A stretch of DNA of 64,000 nt from JAICND01 sp040905905 (GCA_040905905.1 JBBDQN010000031.1:124001-188000); one strand, 5' to 3'. Shown: positions 7,625 to 17,074, counted from the first letter of the stretch. Made by a program: numbers and translations. The notes: generated from the sequence alone by a model not told the origin.

Positions 7625-8887
7625 ATGAGCGAGCATCCACGGCGAAAAGTGGGGCGCCAGATCATCGTCGACGTCACTCCGCTCCGGGAATCGGTCCCTT
7701 TTCGATGGCTTTACCTCGGGACAGTGGCGGGTTTTGTCGGGCGCCAGATCACGGTCGTGGCGGTGCCGTTTCAAGTTTTTCTCCTTACCAATTCTTCATT
7801 GGCGGTGGGCATGCTTGGCGTCGTGCAGCTCGTCCCATTGCTGTTGGCGGCACTGGTGGCCGGGGCGGTTATCGACGCTTTTGACCGCCGCCGGATTCTG
7901 CTGGTCAGTCAGATGCTGCTGGCCGCGACCGCTCTGGGCCTGGCCTACAACGCCTCCCAGACGGCACCGTTGATATGGCCTATTTACGTCTTGAGCGCGC
8001 TCAACGCCGGGCTGTCGACACTTGATCTACCGGCGCGGATGGCGATGGTCCCTTCGCTGGTGCGGAGGGACCATTTCCCGGCGGCGATGGCGTTGCAACA
8101 GACGATGGTAAATGTGGGTCATGCCGTGGTGCCCGCCGTCGCCGGTTTGCTGCTGGCCCGTCTGAGCATCACCGCCGCGTACCTGGCGGAAGCCGCCGCT
8201 TTCCTCGTGGCGGCAGCACTGGTTCGCCGTCTCCCCCGGATGCAGCCGGAGGGAGGAGGGCGGGCAGTCGGGTTTGGTTCGATTGGTGAAGGCCTTCGAT
8301 ATCTGCGGGGCCAGCGCCTCATCAAGGCCACGTTCCTGATCGACATCAACGCCATGGTGTTCGGCATGCCCCGGGCCCTCTTCCCCGCCATCGGCACCAG
8401 CCTCTTTGGTGGCGATGCCAGTACGGTCGGGCTTCTCCACGCCGCTCCCGGAGTCGGGGCGTTCCTGGCGGCCTTGACCTCCGGTTGGGTCGGCAACATC
8501 CAGCGGAAGGGAAGGGCAGTCATCTACGCCGTCATCGTGTGGGGTCTGGCCATTACCGCCTTCGGGCTGGTCCGATCGTTGCCTATCGCGTTGCTGGCCC
8601 TGGCAGTGGCAGGTGGGGCGGATGTGGTCTCGGCCGTTTTTCGGGCGACCATCCTTCAACTCACCGTTCCTGATGCGCTGCGGGGTCGACTATCGGCGAT
8701 TCACGTCGCGGTCGTGAGCGGAGGCCCCCGTCTGGGCGACGCCGAGGCCGGTGCCGTGGCTGCGCTCACCTCCCTTCGTTTCTCGGTGGTTTCAGGGGGA
8801 ATGGCTTGTCTCTTCGGCGCATTGGCGGTGATGAGGTTCATGCCGGAGTTGTGGCGATATGGCGAGCCTGCTCCAGCCCGAGAGTGA
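7625..8887 (+). CDS. MFS transporter, EntS-like
   Basis: A 420-residue integral membrane protein with about twelve hydrophobic segments. The cytoplasmic loop A-F-D-R-R-R-I between segments 2 and 3 is typical of the MFS. It resembles the EntS/MFS_3 exporter group, which pumps small molecules out by proton antiport. It diverges from the dehydrogenase operon across the motif at 7554 and converges with a GntR regulator 14 bp downstream. The substrate is unknown. No clear ribosome binding site precedes the ATG. Confidence 0.82.
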   Translation: MSEHPRRKVGRQIIVDVTPLRESVPFRWLYLGTVAGFVGRQITVVAVPFQVFLLTNSSLAVGMLGVVQLVPLLLAALVAGAVIDAFDRRRILLVSQMLLAATALGLAYNASQTAPLIWPIYVLSALNAGLSTLDLPARMAMVPSLVRRDHFPAAMALQQTMVNVGHAVVPAVAGLLLARLSITAAYLAEAAAFLVAAALVRRLPRMQPEGGGRAVGFGSIGEGLRYLRGQRLIKATFLIDINAMVFGMPRALFPAIGTSLFGGDASTVGLLHAAPGVGAFLAALTSGWVGNIQRKGRAVIYAVIVWGLAITAFGLVRSLPIALLALAVAGGADVVSAVFRATILQLTVPDALRGRLSAIHVAVVSGGPRLGDAEAGAVAALTSLRFSVVSGGMACLFGALAVMRFMPELWRYGEPAPARE

Positions 8888-8901
8888 CCGCGATCTGACT
8901 G

Positions 8902-9603
8902 TTAGTCGGTGGCGTGAACGCTTTGATCGAACGCCCGGATCGAGACAGCGAGGTGCTTGCTGGTTGCGGCTATGACCGCCTCGGTGTCCCGTCGCTCGAG
9001 GGCATCAAGTATGGCCGCGTGGTCACGATTGGCCTCGTCCCTCAAACCGGGCACATGTTTGAGAGATGTGCCGATGTACATCACTGAGGCATCCTGCAAA
9101 CTGCGGATGATCGCTGCCAACCGTGGGGAGGCGGCGTTCTCGATTAGCGCCATATGGAAAATCCGGTTGTAGTCGACCCACTCCGCCGAATGGGGCTCGT
9201 CCAACATCTTCTTGTGAAGTCGCCGGAGTTGTTCGAGAAGCGGCTCGGTGATCCTCGGAACAGCCTGTCGCATGGCGAGGGGCTCGAGCAAAAGCCGAAT
9301 CTCATAAATCTCGTGGAGTTCTTTCCCGCTCAGCTCCTGTACCACCGCTCCCCTGTGAGGATCGAAGTTGATCAGCCCTTCGGTCGCGAGGTCGCGTAAT
9401 GCCTCCCGTACAGGAGTCGTACTGACCTCCAGGACGGCCGCCAGTTCTGCCTGCACGAGCCTGGTCCCACCGGCCAGCTCGCCGTTGAGAATGGCGCTCC
9501 TCAGAACGCTGCGCACCAACTCGTGGGCGGTCTGGCGATTGGTATTGAACTCACCACCAAGCGTATTGAGGCGCTCGCTAAGGCTCGACAAAGCGTTGTC
9601 CAT
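8902..9603 (-). CDS. GntR-family regulator with FCD domain
   Basis: A 233-residue regulator with an N-terminal winged helix (A-E-L-A-A-V-L-E-V-S-T-T-P-V-R-E-A-L) and an all-alpha FCD ligand domain that usually binds a carboxylate through a metal. ATG 9603 is chosen because AGGGAG lies seven bases before it; an upstream start would add nine residues. It may act on the ATCATGCAC motifs at 6551 and 7554, the nearest repeated dyads, but this is inference. The ABC ATPase gene ends just upstream, so co-transcription is possible. Confidence 0.88.
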   Translation of the reverse strand: MDNALSSLSERLNTLGGEFNTNRQTAHELVRSVLRSAILNGELAGGTRLVQAELAAVLEVSTTPVREALRDLATEGLINFDPHRGAVVQELSGKELHEIYEIRLLLEPLAMRQAVPRITEPLLEQLRRLHKKMLDEPHSAEWVDYNRIFHMALIENAASPRLAAIIRSLQDASVMYIGTSLKHVPGLRDEANRDHAAILDALERRDTEAVIAATSKHLAVSIRAFDQSVHATD

Positions 9604-9631
9604 CGAAAGCTCCCTGGTCAGACGCTGCACT

Positions 9632-10441
9632 CTATCTGCTGTCGCGGACCTCGCCCCATGCCCTCCACCGGTTCCCGGCCCGTTCGATCTGAATCCGCAT
9701 GCCGAAGGTGTCCGACAAGGTGGCCGTGGTCAGAACCTCGTCGATCAAACCCGCCGCCACGACCCTCCCACCAGCCAACATCAAGATGTGGCGAAAACCA
9801 GGGGGTATCTCTTCGACGTGGTGGGTGACCAGGATCGCCGACGGGGACGCGGAATCAGTCGCCAGGGCTGCCAGGGCCTCCAGAAGCCGCTCCCGAGCCC
9901 CTAGATCGAGAGCCGTGCTTGGTTCGTCCAACACCAGCAGGTCAGGATCGGCCATCAAACTGCGCGCTACCAGCACCCGCTTCTTCTCGCCCTCGGACAA
10001 CGTCACGAATCGACGGTCGGCGAGCGCGGAAGCGTGCAGCCGCTCGAGGCAATCGTCGGCGTGTTCCCAGTCTTTGTCCTCGTAGTGGTGCCATCGGGTT
10101 CCTACAAAGCTGGCATGCCTTCCGGTGACGACGACTTCGATCGCCTTGAAACTCTGGCGCACTAGAGACGTTGGCCCCGGACCGACGTAACCGATGCGGG
10201 CTCGCAACAAGCGGGCGTCGGTGCGACCGAGCTCCTCTCCCAGGATCGACACCACTCCCCGGGTCGGGAACAGATACGTCGAAACCACATCCATCAAGGT
10301 GGTCTTGCCGGAGCCGTTAGCCCCGAAAACAACCCAATGTTGACCGGTCTCCACCTCCCAGTTGACATTTGAGAGCAAGGTGGCGCCGTCGCGGACGACG
10401 GTCACGTCCCGCATGGAAACAAGGGGCCTGTTGTCGGTCAC
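9632..10441 (-). CDS. Stand-alone ABC transporter ATP-binding protein
   Basis: A 269-residue single ABC ATPase with Walker A G-A-N-G-S-G-K-T-T, signature L-S-E-G-E-K-K-R, Walker B L-L-V-L-D-E-P-S and H-loop V-T-H-H. It resembles the ModF/YlmA-like group of lone ATPases. No permease or binding protein is adjacent, so it either serves a membrane partner elsewhere or has a non-transport role. The GTG start has a modest GAG upstream. It lies directly upstream of the GntR gene on the same strand. Confidence 0.82.
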   Translation of the reverse strand: MTDNRPLVSMRDVTVVRDGATLLSNVNWEVETGQHWVVFGANGSGKTTLMDVVSTYLFPTRGVVSILGEELGRTDARLLRARIGYVGPGPTSLVRQSFKAIEVVVTGRHASFVGTRWHHYEDKDWEHADDCLERLHASALADRRFVTLSEGEKKRVLVARSLMADPDLLVLDEPSTALDLGARERLLEALAALATDSASPSAILVTHHVEEIPPGFRHILMLAGGRVVAAGLIDEVLTTATLSDTFGMRIQIERAGNRWRAWGEVRDSR

Positions 10442-10533
10442 GAGCTCTCGGTCAAGCGGACCGGTCTGGCTGCTCTACAACTCCGTCTCCTACGGGCCAC
10501 CACCGCCATCCCTTCCTGTCCCCGAGTTTCGGC

Positions 10534-11457
10534 TCACGCCTTGAGATAACGATCTAAGTAGGCAATCACATCCGTAATAGCCTGGTTCTGGGTGACGTCG
10601 ACTTCATAAACCCCGGCGTCACCTCGCAACGGGTAGATGTAGCCATGGAGGGGATGGTCGTAGGAGACCCATTCCACCTCCTTTCCTGCTTCGAGCAGCA
10701 ATTCGTAGGTGGCTCGGAAAATGCCCTGGAGATGGTCGGTTTCCCGGCCCATTACCAGCATCGGGGTTTCAATAGTGGCGATTCGGGCCCGTGCTACATC
10801 GGGATCGATGCGATTCCTCACCTTCTCCACCTCAGCCATTTGCATGTTCTCGATGTTGCGGAGCCTGGTGTTCTCATTCACGGTTGCGGTGTGATCCGGG
10901 GTGAGCGCCAGGAACTCATGGGCGGCCGGTTCAGCCGCCACCGCCACAGCGACGCCATTGAACTCCGAGGCGATCTTCAGGACCATCTCTCCACCGTGAC
11001 TCATCCCGATGAGCCCTACCCGCTCGCGATCAACCTCGGGGAGTGTCTTGAGGAACTCGATCACCGCGATCTCGTCCTCGTATTCGAGCGGCGACCGGTT
11101 GAGGAGCCCCCGCCCCTGACGGGTATCGCGGACCAGGGGTCCACCATGGTGGTAACCCAACTCAACCTCGGTGCGATAGCGAAGCCAGGCGCAGGCGTAT
11201 CCGGCGGCCAGGAGCCGCTCCATTATGTAGCCCCGGTTCTGGATGGCGTCGCGGATCCAGGCCATGCCCCCTCCGCCATTCCCAGAGGCGAGCAGGATCA
11301 CCGGGTGCGGGCCCTCAGTCTGGGGCAGTCGCAAACCGATCGGGGCGTAAAGGCCATCCCAGGTCTCCACGTACATCAGGTGAACCGGCCGGTCAGACCC
11401 GGCGACCTGCTCGGTGATGACCACTCTCTCTGGATCCATCTCTTGCTTTTCGAACAT
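10534..11457 (-). CDS. Alpha/beta hydrolase (dienelactone hydrolase/acyl esterase type)
   Basis: A 307-residue alpha/beta hydrolase with nucleophile elbow G-M-S-H-G-G near residue 155. A candidate acid lies in M-G-R-E-T-D-H and the C-terminal His in D-H-P-L-H-G-Y. It should hydrolyse esters or lactones in the cytosol. The start follows GCGGGAG at six bases and lies 3 bp after the stop of the molybdenum hydroxylase gene, so the two are co-transcribed. The acyl substrate is unknown. Confidence 0.83.
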   Translation of the reverse strand: MFEKQEMDPERVVITEQVAGSDRPVHLMYVETWDGLYAPIGLRLPQTEGPHPVILLASGNGGGGMAWIRDAIQNRGYIMERLLAAGYACAWLRYRTEVELGYHHGGPLVRDTRQGRGLLNRSPLEYEDEIAVIEFLKTLPEVDRERVGLIGMSHGGEMVLKIASEFNGVAVAVAAEPAAHEFLALTPDHTATVNENTRLRNIENMQMAEVEKVRNRIDPDVARARIATIETPMLVMGRETDHLQGIFRATYELLLEAGKEVEWVSYDHPLHGYIYPLRGDAGVYEVDVTQNQAITDVIAYLDRYLKA

Positions 11458-11460
11458 CCG

Positions 11461-13725
11461 CTACTCCCGCTTCCCTTGGATTGCGGTCCACACCTTGCAT
11501 GGAGTGAGAGGAAGGCTGAGATTGACCGGATTCCATGGTGCGAGTGCGTCATGCACTGCGTTGAGAACCGCGGCTGGCGCACCAATGCAGCCAGCTTCGC
11601 CAGCGCCCTTCACTCCTAATGGGTTGGAAGGAGCGGGGGAGAACAGCCGACCTGCATTCAGCGGAAAGCTCATCGAGGCTGAGGGAATCAAGTAATCCAT
11701 GAGTGTCGTAGTCAGGGGCTGGCCGGTGTCGTCATAGCGAATCTCCTCGAGAAGGGCCTGGCCCAATCCCTGCATCAGGGAACCATGTAGTTGTCCTGCA
11801 ACGATCATCGGATCGAGCACGACGCCGCAGTCGTCGACCGCGACCAGCCTTTGCAGATGGATCACACCCGTAGCGATCTCCACCTCGACCAGTGCGGCGT
11901 GCACACCATAAGGAAAGGTCTGGGCGTTGGGCACGAACATCTCCTCGTGGACCAGGGCCTCACCCTTCTGCCGGGCCAAGGCCGCCAGCTCGGCCCATCC
12001 GATTCCGGATCCGGGCGAACCCGCCACTACGAACGTTCCCTCTAAGAGGATCAGGTCGACCGGTGCCGCCTCCAATGCTTCCGCCGCGAAGTGGCGAGCC
12101 CGCTCCCGCACTGCCACCGCCGATCGGGACGCCGCCGATGCGCCCAGTTGCGCCGACCGGCTCCCAAAGCTTCCCCCGCCGGAGTCAACCACCCCGGTGT
12201 CTCCGGCTACGAAAGTCACCTGCTCGACCGCGACTGCCAGCACCGAGGCGACCAGCCGACGCCACACGGTCTCGATCCCCTGACCCATTGGGATCGATCC
12301 GGTCTGCACCACCACCGATCCGTCCTCCTCGACCGAGACCCTGCCCCACTCGCCTGAATCGATCGGTCCACCCGCCCGCTCGATGAACGCCCCGATGCCA
12401 AGGCCGATCGGATCGGCACCGGCGTCGCGCCGGCGGGCCTGTTCGACCCGAATCGACTTCTCGTCGATCATTTCCATGGCCATATCCAGAGCCGCCTCAT
12501 AGTCGCCTGAGTCGTACAGAGCACCAGTGGCTGTTCTATGAGGTAACGATTGAATGAAGTTGCGCCGGCGGACCTCGGCTGGATCGAGCGAGGCGGCCGC
12601 GGCGAAGGCGTCGACTGCCCTCTCGATAGCAAGCGCTGCTTCGGGGCGGCCAGCCCCGCGATAGGAGCCGGTGGGAGCACGATTGGTGACAACGATGGTG
12701 GCATCGAGCTCCACGTGTTCGATGTCGTAAAGCCCGGTCGCCACGTACTGAGAGATCAGTGGGAGTATGGAACCGTTGTGCGGGTAGGCGCCCGTTTCGG
12801 CGAGGCTGGTGACCCGCGCCCGGCGGATCCGCCCATCCCGGTCACCGGCCAGCTCGATTACGTGGTTTTGGGCACGACCATGGGTCCCGCCGCTCAATTG
12901 TTCCTGCCTCCGTTGCAGCCAAACGACTGCACGATCGAGCTTGGCGGCGACGGCTGCGACCACCAGGTATTCGGGGTACAACATTCCTTTGAGACCGAAA
13001 GCGCCCCCGACCTCGGGGACCCTGATCCGAATGCCAGATGCCGGAACTCCGAGTATCGAGCTGAGCTGGTCGCGGAGTCGGTGGGGGGTCTGGTGTCCGC
13101 ACCAGATGTCGAGGAAACCGTGGCCGGGCTGGACGAGGATGCCGATGGGCTCGATGGTGACGGCCGACAGTCTCGGGCTGGGTACTTCAACCGATGCCAC
13201 GACCCCGTATCGGGCCGAAGACTCTCCTTTGGTTGAGATCTGTCGACTGGCGACCACATTGGTGCCGGCGTCGGGAAACAGGAGAATCTTGTCATCCAGC
13301 GCGGTCTCCGGAGTGGCTACAACAGGCAAAGGCTCGAGATCCACCAGGACAGCCTCGGCGGCGTCGGTCGCCTCAGCCCCGGTACGGGCCACTACCACCG
13401 CGATTGGCTCCCCTACATATCGAACCCGGTCGGCGGCCAGTGGCGGCCGGCTCATAGCGGCCGCCGGCTGATCGCTATCCCCCGGAATCGGTGCCAGCCC
13501 AAGGTCCCCGGCGGAGTACACGGCCACCACTCCGGGAAGGTGAACAGCCTCGTCTGTCTCTACCTGGCGGATAAGGGCGTGGGCCAGGGGGCTGCGAACA
13601 AAGGCGCAATGGAGCGTCCCCTGGCCAACCAGATTGGCGAGGAAGCCGCCTTCGCCTTTGATCAGGTGCTCATCCTCGAGTCTCCGCCCCGAACTCCAAC
13701 CCCAAACGTTTGTAGTGGTGATCAA
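11461..13725 (-). CDS. Xanthine dehydrogenase/CoxL-family molybdopterin-binding subunit
   Basis: A 754-residue large subunit of a molybdenum hydroxylase. It has the substrate-channel motif Y-R-G-A-G-R-P-E-A in the middle and the C-terminal V-K-G-A-G-E-A-G carrying the conserved catalytic Glu. These enzymes hydroxylate aldehydes or N-heteroaromatic rings using water, but need FAD and 2Fe-2S subunits; neither is encoded in the window. The ATG is only 8 bp from the divergent LVIVD start. A perfect LacI-type palindrome overlaps codons 5-8. An esterase gene follows in the same operon. Confidence 0.87.
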   Translation of the reverse strand: MITTTNVWGWSSGRRLEDEHLIKGEGGFLANLVGQGTLHCAFVRSPLAHALIRQVETDEAVHLPGVVAVYSAGDLGLAPIPGDSDQPAAAMSRPPLAADRVRYVGEPIAVVVARTGAEATDAAEAVLVDLEPLPVVATPETALDDKILLFPDAGTNVVASRQISTKGESSARYGVVASVEVPSPRLSAVTIEPIGILVQPGHGFLDIWCGHQTPHRLRDQLSSILGVPASGIRIRVPEVGGAFGLKGMLYPEYLVVAAVAAKLDRAVVWLQRRQEQLSGGTHGRAQNHVIELAGDRDGRIRRARVTSLAETGAYPHNGSILPLISQYVATGLYDIEHVELDATIVVTNRAPTGSYRGAGRPEAALAIERAVDAFAAAASLDPAEVRRRNFIQSLPHRTATGALYDSGDYEAALDMAMEMIDEKSIRVEQARRRDAGADPIGLGIGAFIERAGGPIDSGEWGRVSVEEDGSVVVQTGSIPMGQGIETVWRRLVASVLAVAVEQVTFVAGDTGVVDSGGGSFGSRSAQLGASAASRSAVAVRERARHFAAEALEAAPVDLILLEGTFVVAGSPGSGIGWAELAALARQKGEALVHEEMFVPNAQTFPYGVHAALVEVEIATGVIHLQRLVAVDDCGVVLDPMIVAGQLHGSLMQGLGQALLEEIRYDDTGQPLTTTLMDYLIPSASMSFPLNAGRLFSPAPSNPLGVKGAGEAGCIGAPAAVLNAVHDALAPWNPVNLSLPLTPCKVWTAIQGKRE
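13703..13712. promoter_or_regulatory. LacI-type operator CAAACGTTTG
   Basis: A perfect 10-bp palindrome of the CAAnCGnTTG class. It lies 21 bp before the LVIVD start and just inside the 5' end of the divergent molybdenum hydroxylase gene. The following bases (TAGTGGTG) also resemble those after the copy at 26483. Confidence 0.55.
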
Positions 13726-13733
13726 GGTGTGGG

Positions 13734-14927
13734 ATGGTAGAAGGCGTGCACGGTCAGGAGACCGCCGGTCTGGGCGTCATCGGTCACTCGGACCTAAACG
13801 GATACGGCGACGGAATGCAGGTGATGCGTTACGGCGATGCCGTATACGTCGGGCATTTCGGGCCGAGCGGGATGGGTACGAGCATTCTCGAGGTCTCGGA
13901 TCTGTCCAAGCCCACCGTCGTCAGGCAGTGGCCCGCGCCTCCCGGTTCCCACACCCACAAGGTGCAGGTAGCCAACGGGATACTGGCGGTCAACCACGAG
14001 TTGTTCCGGGGTAATGGACCGGCCCCGGTGGGGATGGCGCTCTACGAGCTTTCAGATCCGTTTGCACCGAGACAGGTTGGCTTCTTCGACACCGGCGGTA
14101 GGGGCGTACACCGGATCGTCTGGGAAGGTGGCCGCTATGCCTACCTGTCTGCCACACCCGAAGGATTCAGCGGACAGATCTGGCTGATCGTGGATATGTC
14201 CGACCCGGCGAGTCCCACCGAGGCCGGTCGGTGGTGGTGGCCGGGAATGTGGACCGGAGGGGGAGAGTTCCCCGACTGGCCGGCCCACGAGAATCGACAA
14301 GTCCACCACGCATTGGTCCACGGTGATAGGGCCTTCGTGGGCATGTGGGACTCGGGCATGGTCATCCTCGACGTGAGTGAGCCGACAAGCCCACAAGTGA
14401 TCGCGCACCTCACCTGGGAGGAGGGTGGTCACACCCACACATGTCTGCCCCTTCCGGGTCGGTCGTTGGTTGTCGTCACCGACGAAGCGGTGGTCGATGG
14501 GTGTGGCGGACCCTCTCATATGATTCGCGTCGTCGATATTTCTGGCGAGGTCAACCCGCGGGTAGCTTCGATCTGTCCAGTGCCGCAGGGTGACTTCTGC
14601 GAACGCGGCTTGCGTTTTGGTGCCCACAACCTGCACGAGAATCGGCCGGGAACTTATCAAAGCGACCGACTCATCTTCGCTACCTATTTCAATGCCGGCT
14701 TGCGGGTTTACGACCTTGCGCAGCCCGATGCGCCCGTGGAGATCGCCCACTGGATTCCCGCTTGTCCTCCCGGTCAGGTCGCGGCTCAAATCAATGATGT
14801 CTTCGTCGATTCGGAGCACACCGTCTACGTGACCGATCGCATCAACGGCGGTCTTTACATCCTGGAGCCAGAGGATTGGCTCGATCGTCATATGGGTGAG
14901 GCTCAGATAACAGAACCGGAGGTTTGA
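13734..14927 (+). CDS. LVIVD-repeat beta-propeller protein
   Basis: A 397-residue protein made of repeats with V-x-D-x-S-x-P-x-x-P cores (for example D-M-S-D-P-A-S-P and D-V-S-E-P-T-S-P), which form a beta-propeller. No signal peptide is visible, so it is probably cytoplasmic, unlike many exported LVIVD proteins. Several His-rich strands (H-T-H-K, H-T-H-T, H-N-L-H) could bind metal. It ends exactly where a C-C-hydrolase-like gene begins and diverges from the molybdenum hydroxylase. Actinobacterial relatives often sit in catabolic clusters, but a reaction cannot be assigned. A GTG four codons in is an alternative start. Confidence 0.75.
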   Translation: MVEGVHGQETAGLGVIGHSDLNGYGDGMQVMRYGDAVYVGHFGPSGMGTSILEVSDLSKPTVVRQWPAPPGSHTHKVQVANGILAVNHELFRGNGPAPVGMALYELSDPFAPRQVGFFDTGGRGVHRIVWEGGRYAYLSATPEGFSGQIWLIVDMSDPASPTEAGRWWWPGMWTGGGEFPDWPAHENRQVHHALVHGDRAFVGMWDSGMVILDVSEPTSPQVIAHLTWEEGGHTHTCLPLPGRSLVVVTDEAVVDGCGGPSHMIRVVDISGEVNPRVASICPVPQGDFCERGLRFGAHNLHENRPGTYQSDRLIFATYFNAGLRVYDLAQPDAPVEIAHWIPACPPGQVAAQINDVFVDSEHTVYVTDRINGGLYILEPEDWLDRHMGEAQITEPEV

Positions 14928-16091
14928 ATGTTGAATCCGAGTGTTCAAACGCTGCCGTTCGCGCCGAGTGAGAACCCGTTTGTGATCGAACATGGCGGGT
15001 TTTACCGGCGATGGTTGAAAGACATCGTCGACTTGACCGAACTCCAAACCGCGGTTGCAACGTTGCCCGGGACGACCGACAACCTCTGGGTGCCGGTTTG
15101 GCGCAGTCTCGGCAGAGCTTACGAGGAAGAGGGGGAGGGCCTCGAGGTCGTGGGAGATTACGACGGAGCCCGCCATGCATTTCTCCAGGCCCGGACCTTC
15201 TATTCGATCGGTCGGTTTCCGGAGGCGCTGACTCCCCTCAAGCGTGAGGTGAGTGACGACTGCAATCGCGCCTACCTGAGAGCGTGTTCGAGTCTCGTTC
15301 CACCTTTGCAAGTCGTGAGCGTGCAATGCGAGGGAAAGGCGATTATCTCGCACTATCGAGTGCCCGCCGGGGCTTCAGCTTCAAATCCCGTCCCGGCGGT
15401 GTTGATCATGTGCGGGGCCGACGTGTTCAAAGAAGACCGCGGTTGGGCGGCGGATCTCGCCCTTGTCAACGGGTTGGCCGTCCTGGTCATGGACGCCCCC
15501 GGTACCGGCCAGAACCCTTTTCCGCATGAACCACCATCGGTACGGGCCTGGGCGGCCGCCATCGACTGGCTGGCGGACCGGCCGGAGGTGATGGGCGGCT
15601 CGATCGGGGCACTCGGGATCAGCCGGGGTGGGTACTCGGTTATGCAACTCGCCGGCACATACCCTGAAAAGGTACAGGCAGCGGTGGCCATTGCAGGCAA
15701 CCATTTCGGATACCGGATGAATCCCGACGAATCGGAGGCATTCGTTCGCATGAAGAACGAGCGTTCAGGTTTCCTTTTCGGGGCGCCAGGTGATCCGCCC
15801 ACGTTTCCCCAGACGACTTTGGAAGAGGAGGACGCTCTCTTCATGAAGTGGTCGCTGTCGGAGTTGGGACTGGTTGATCGGATCGTGTGCCCGCTTCTGA
15901 TGATTAACGGCAAACGCGATCATCTCGCCCCGATTGGCAACATCTACTACATGCTCGAACGCGGACCGGTCATTGGAAAGGAGGCGCGCATCTATCCGGA
16001 TGATGGCCATTGCGCATTCAAATACCGCGACGAATGGGCCCCGGCCTCCTTCGATTGGTTGGCTCGGAAGCTCTCAGCTCAGACCGTCTGA
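14928..16091 (+). CDS. Alpha/beta hydrolase, FrsA/dihydroxypseudooxynicotine-hydrolase-like
   Basis: A 387-residue enzyme with a helical N-terminal cap domain of about 140 residues and a C-terminal alpha/beta hydrolase core. The nucleophile is in G-I-S-R-G-G, the acid in N-G-K-R-D-H and the base in D-D-G-H-C-A-F. The architecture matches 2,6-dihydroxypseudooxynicotine hydrolase, which cleaves a C-C bond next to a ring ketone, and FrsA-type esterases. It starts at the base after the LVIVD stop, behind GGAGG. A paralogue of the same design is at 18570. Its 3' end overlaps the convergent dehydrogenase gene by 18 bp. Confidence 0.8.
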   Translation: MLNPSVQTLPFAPSENPFVIEHGGFYRRWLKDIVDLTELQTAVATLPGTTDNLWVPVWRSLGRAYEEEGEGLEVVGDYDGARHAFLQARTFYSIGRFPEALTPLKREVSDDCNRAYLRACSSLVPPLQVVSVQCEGKAIISHYRVPAGASASNPVPAVLIMCGADVFKEDRGWAADLALVNGLAVLVMDAPGTGQNPFPHEPPSVRAWAAAIDWLADRPEVMGGSIGALGISRGGYSVMQLAGTYPEKVQAAVAIAGNHFGYRMNPDESEAFVRMKNERSGFLFGAPGDPPTFPQTTLEEEDALFMKWSLSELGLVDRIVCPLLMINGKRDHLAPIGNIYYMLERGPVIGKEARIYPDDGHCAFKYRDEWAPASFDWLARKLSAQTV

Positions 16092-16997
16092 GACTTCGAC
16101 ATTTTCGGGCTCGAGTCGGACTCCGGAGGCGTCTGCTTCTTGTAAGAGCATGGTGGCGAAATCCTGGTCACCGCGGCCTGAGCCGATCAGGGCAATGACC
16201 AATTGATGGACGAGGGCGGCGGTGGGAAGGGGAACATTCTGCTCGCGCCCGGCTTCCAGACCCAGTTCGAAGTCCTTGCGGAGCAGATGGCCGGTGAAGG
16301 TCGGAGTGAAGTCCAGGTTGACAAAGGCCGGGGTCTTGTATTTCGTGAAGGTCGAACCCATCACGCTCTGGTTGATGAACGACATGAAGTCGGCCCGCGA
16401 CACCCCGGCCTTCTCCGCGAGGACGGTGATCTCGGCCAAGCTCTGGGTCACAACCCCGAGCAGCAGGTTGTGACAGATCTTCACCAACCGGGCCAGGTCG
16501 CCCTCGCCCACATACGACACTCCGGAGCCAAAGAGTTGCAGATAAGGCTTGACCCTTTCGTATGCCTCGAACGGGCCCGAGGCAACCACAGTGAGACGGC
16601 CGGCCTTGGCGACCTTGGGATTCCCGCTGACCGGGGCGGCCAACAGGACCGTCCCCTGCGCCTCGGCCCGTGCCCGGACCTTTTCGGAGGCCTCGTGTGA
16701 AATCGTCGATGAATCGATCAGGAAGCCTGGAGCCGCCCCATCTACGCTGAAGAGCCCCTCCGCGCCGATCGTGACCGTCAAGAAGGCATCGGGGTCGGCG
16801 ACCATAGTGAACACGATGTCCCGATCGGCCAGCTTGGCCGGGCTGTCGACCGTCTTGGCGCCCTCCGCCACCAGGGGGGCAAGCTTTTCCGGGGTGCGGT
16901 TGTAGGCGGTTACGTCACAACCAGCAGAGAGAAGTCGCCGACAAATTTGCAGGCCCATTCGGCCAGCGCCGATCCAACCGATGGAAAGCTCGTTCAA
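16074..16997 (-). CDS. 3-hydroxyisobutyrate-dehydrogenase-family oxidoreductase
   Basis: A 307-residue beta-hydroxyacid dehydrogenase. The Rossmann motif W-I-G-A-G-R-M-G is at the N terminus, the substrate-binding S-S-T-I-S is near residue 115, and the catalytic Lys lies in L-V-K-I-C-H-N. It oxidises a beta-hydroxy acid with NAD(P). The start is placed at TTG 16997, which has AAGGGAG six bases upstream. A well-formed promoter with a LacI-type palindrome over its -10 lies just upstream, so this gene is probably under the same repressor as the ABC importers. Confidence 0.83.
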   Translation of the reverse strand: MNELSIGWIGAGRMGLQICRRLLSAGCDVTAYNRTPEKLAPLVAEGAKTVDSPAKLADRDIVFTMVADPDAFLTVTIGAEGLFSVDGAAPGFLIDSSTISHEASEKVRARAEAQGTVLLAAPVSGNPKVAKAGRLTVVASGPFEAYERVKPYLQLFGSGVSYVGEGDLARLVKICHNLLLGVVTQSLAEITVLAEKAGVSRADFMSFINQSVMGSTFTKYKTPAFVNLDFTPTFTGHLLRKDFELGLEAGREQNVPLPTAALVHQLVIALIGSGRGDQDFATMLLQEADASGVRLEPENVEVSDGLS

Positions 16998-17015
16998 GGT
17001 ATCTCCCTTGCTCTG

Positions 17016-17025
17016 CAAACGATTG
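17016..17025. promoter_or_regulatory. LacI-type operator CAAACGATTG
   Basis: A CAAnCGnTTG match 19 bp upstream of the chosen start of the hydroxyacid dehydrogenase. On the minus strand it overlaps the -10 hexamer GACAAT, a classic repressor position. Confidence 0.6.
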
Positions 17026-17050
17026 TCGCAATGGCGATGGCTGCCGTCAA
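17022..17050 (-). promoter_or_regulatory. Promoter of the hydroxyacid dehydrogenase gene
   Basis: Minus strand TTGACG (17050-17045), a 17-bp spacer and GACAAT (17027-17022), close to the sigma-70 consensus. The operator at 17016-17025 covers the -10 box. Confidence 0.55.
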
Positions 17051-17074
17051 GCGGTCATCGCAGACCTGTCCCGG

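Noticed and set aside
12920..12929. CAAACGACTG inside the molybdenum hydroxylase gene
   Set aside because: One mismatch from the LacI-type palindrome and in the middle of a gene; treated as chance.
14052..15353. 433-codon open frame antisense to the LVIVD and hydrolase genes
   Set aside because: It spans two well-supported genes on the other strand and its translation has no recognisable domain.
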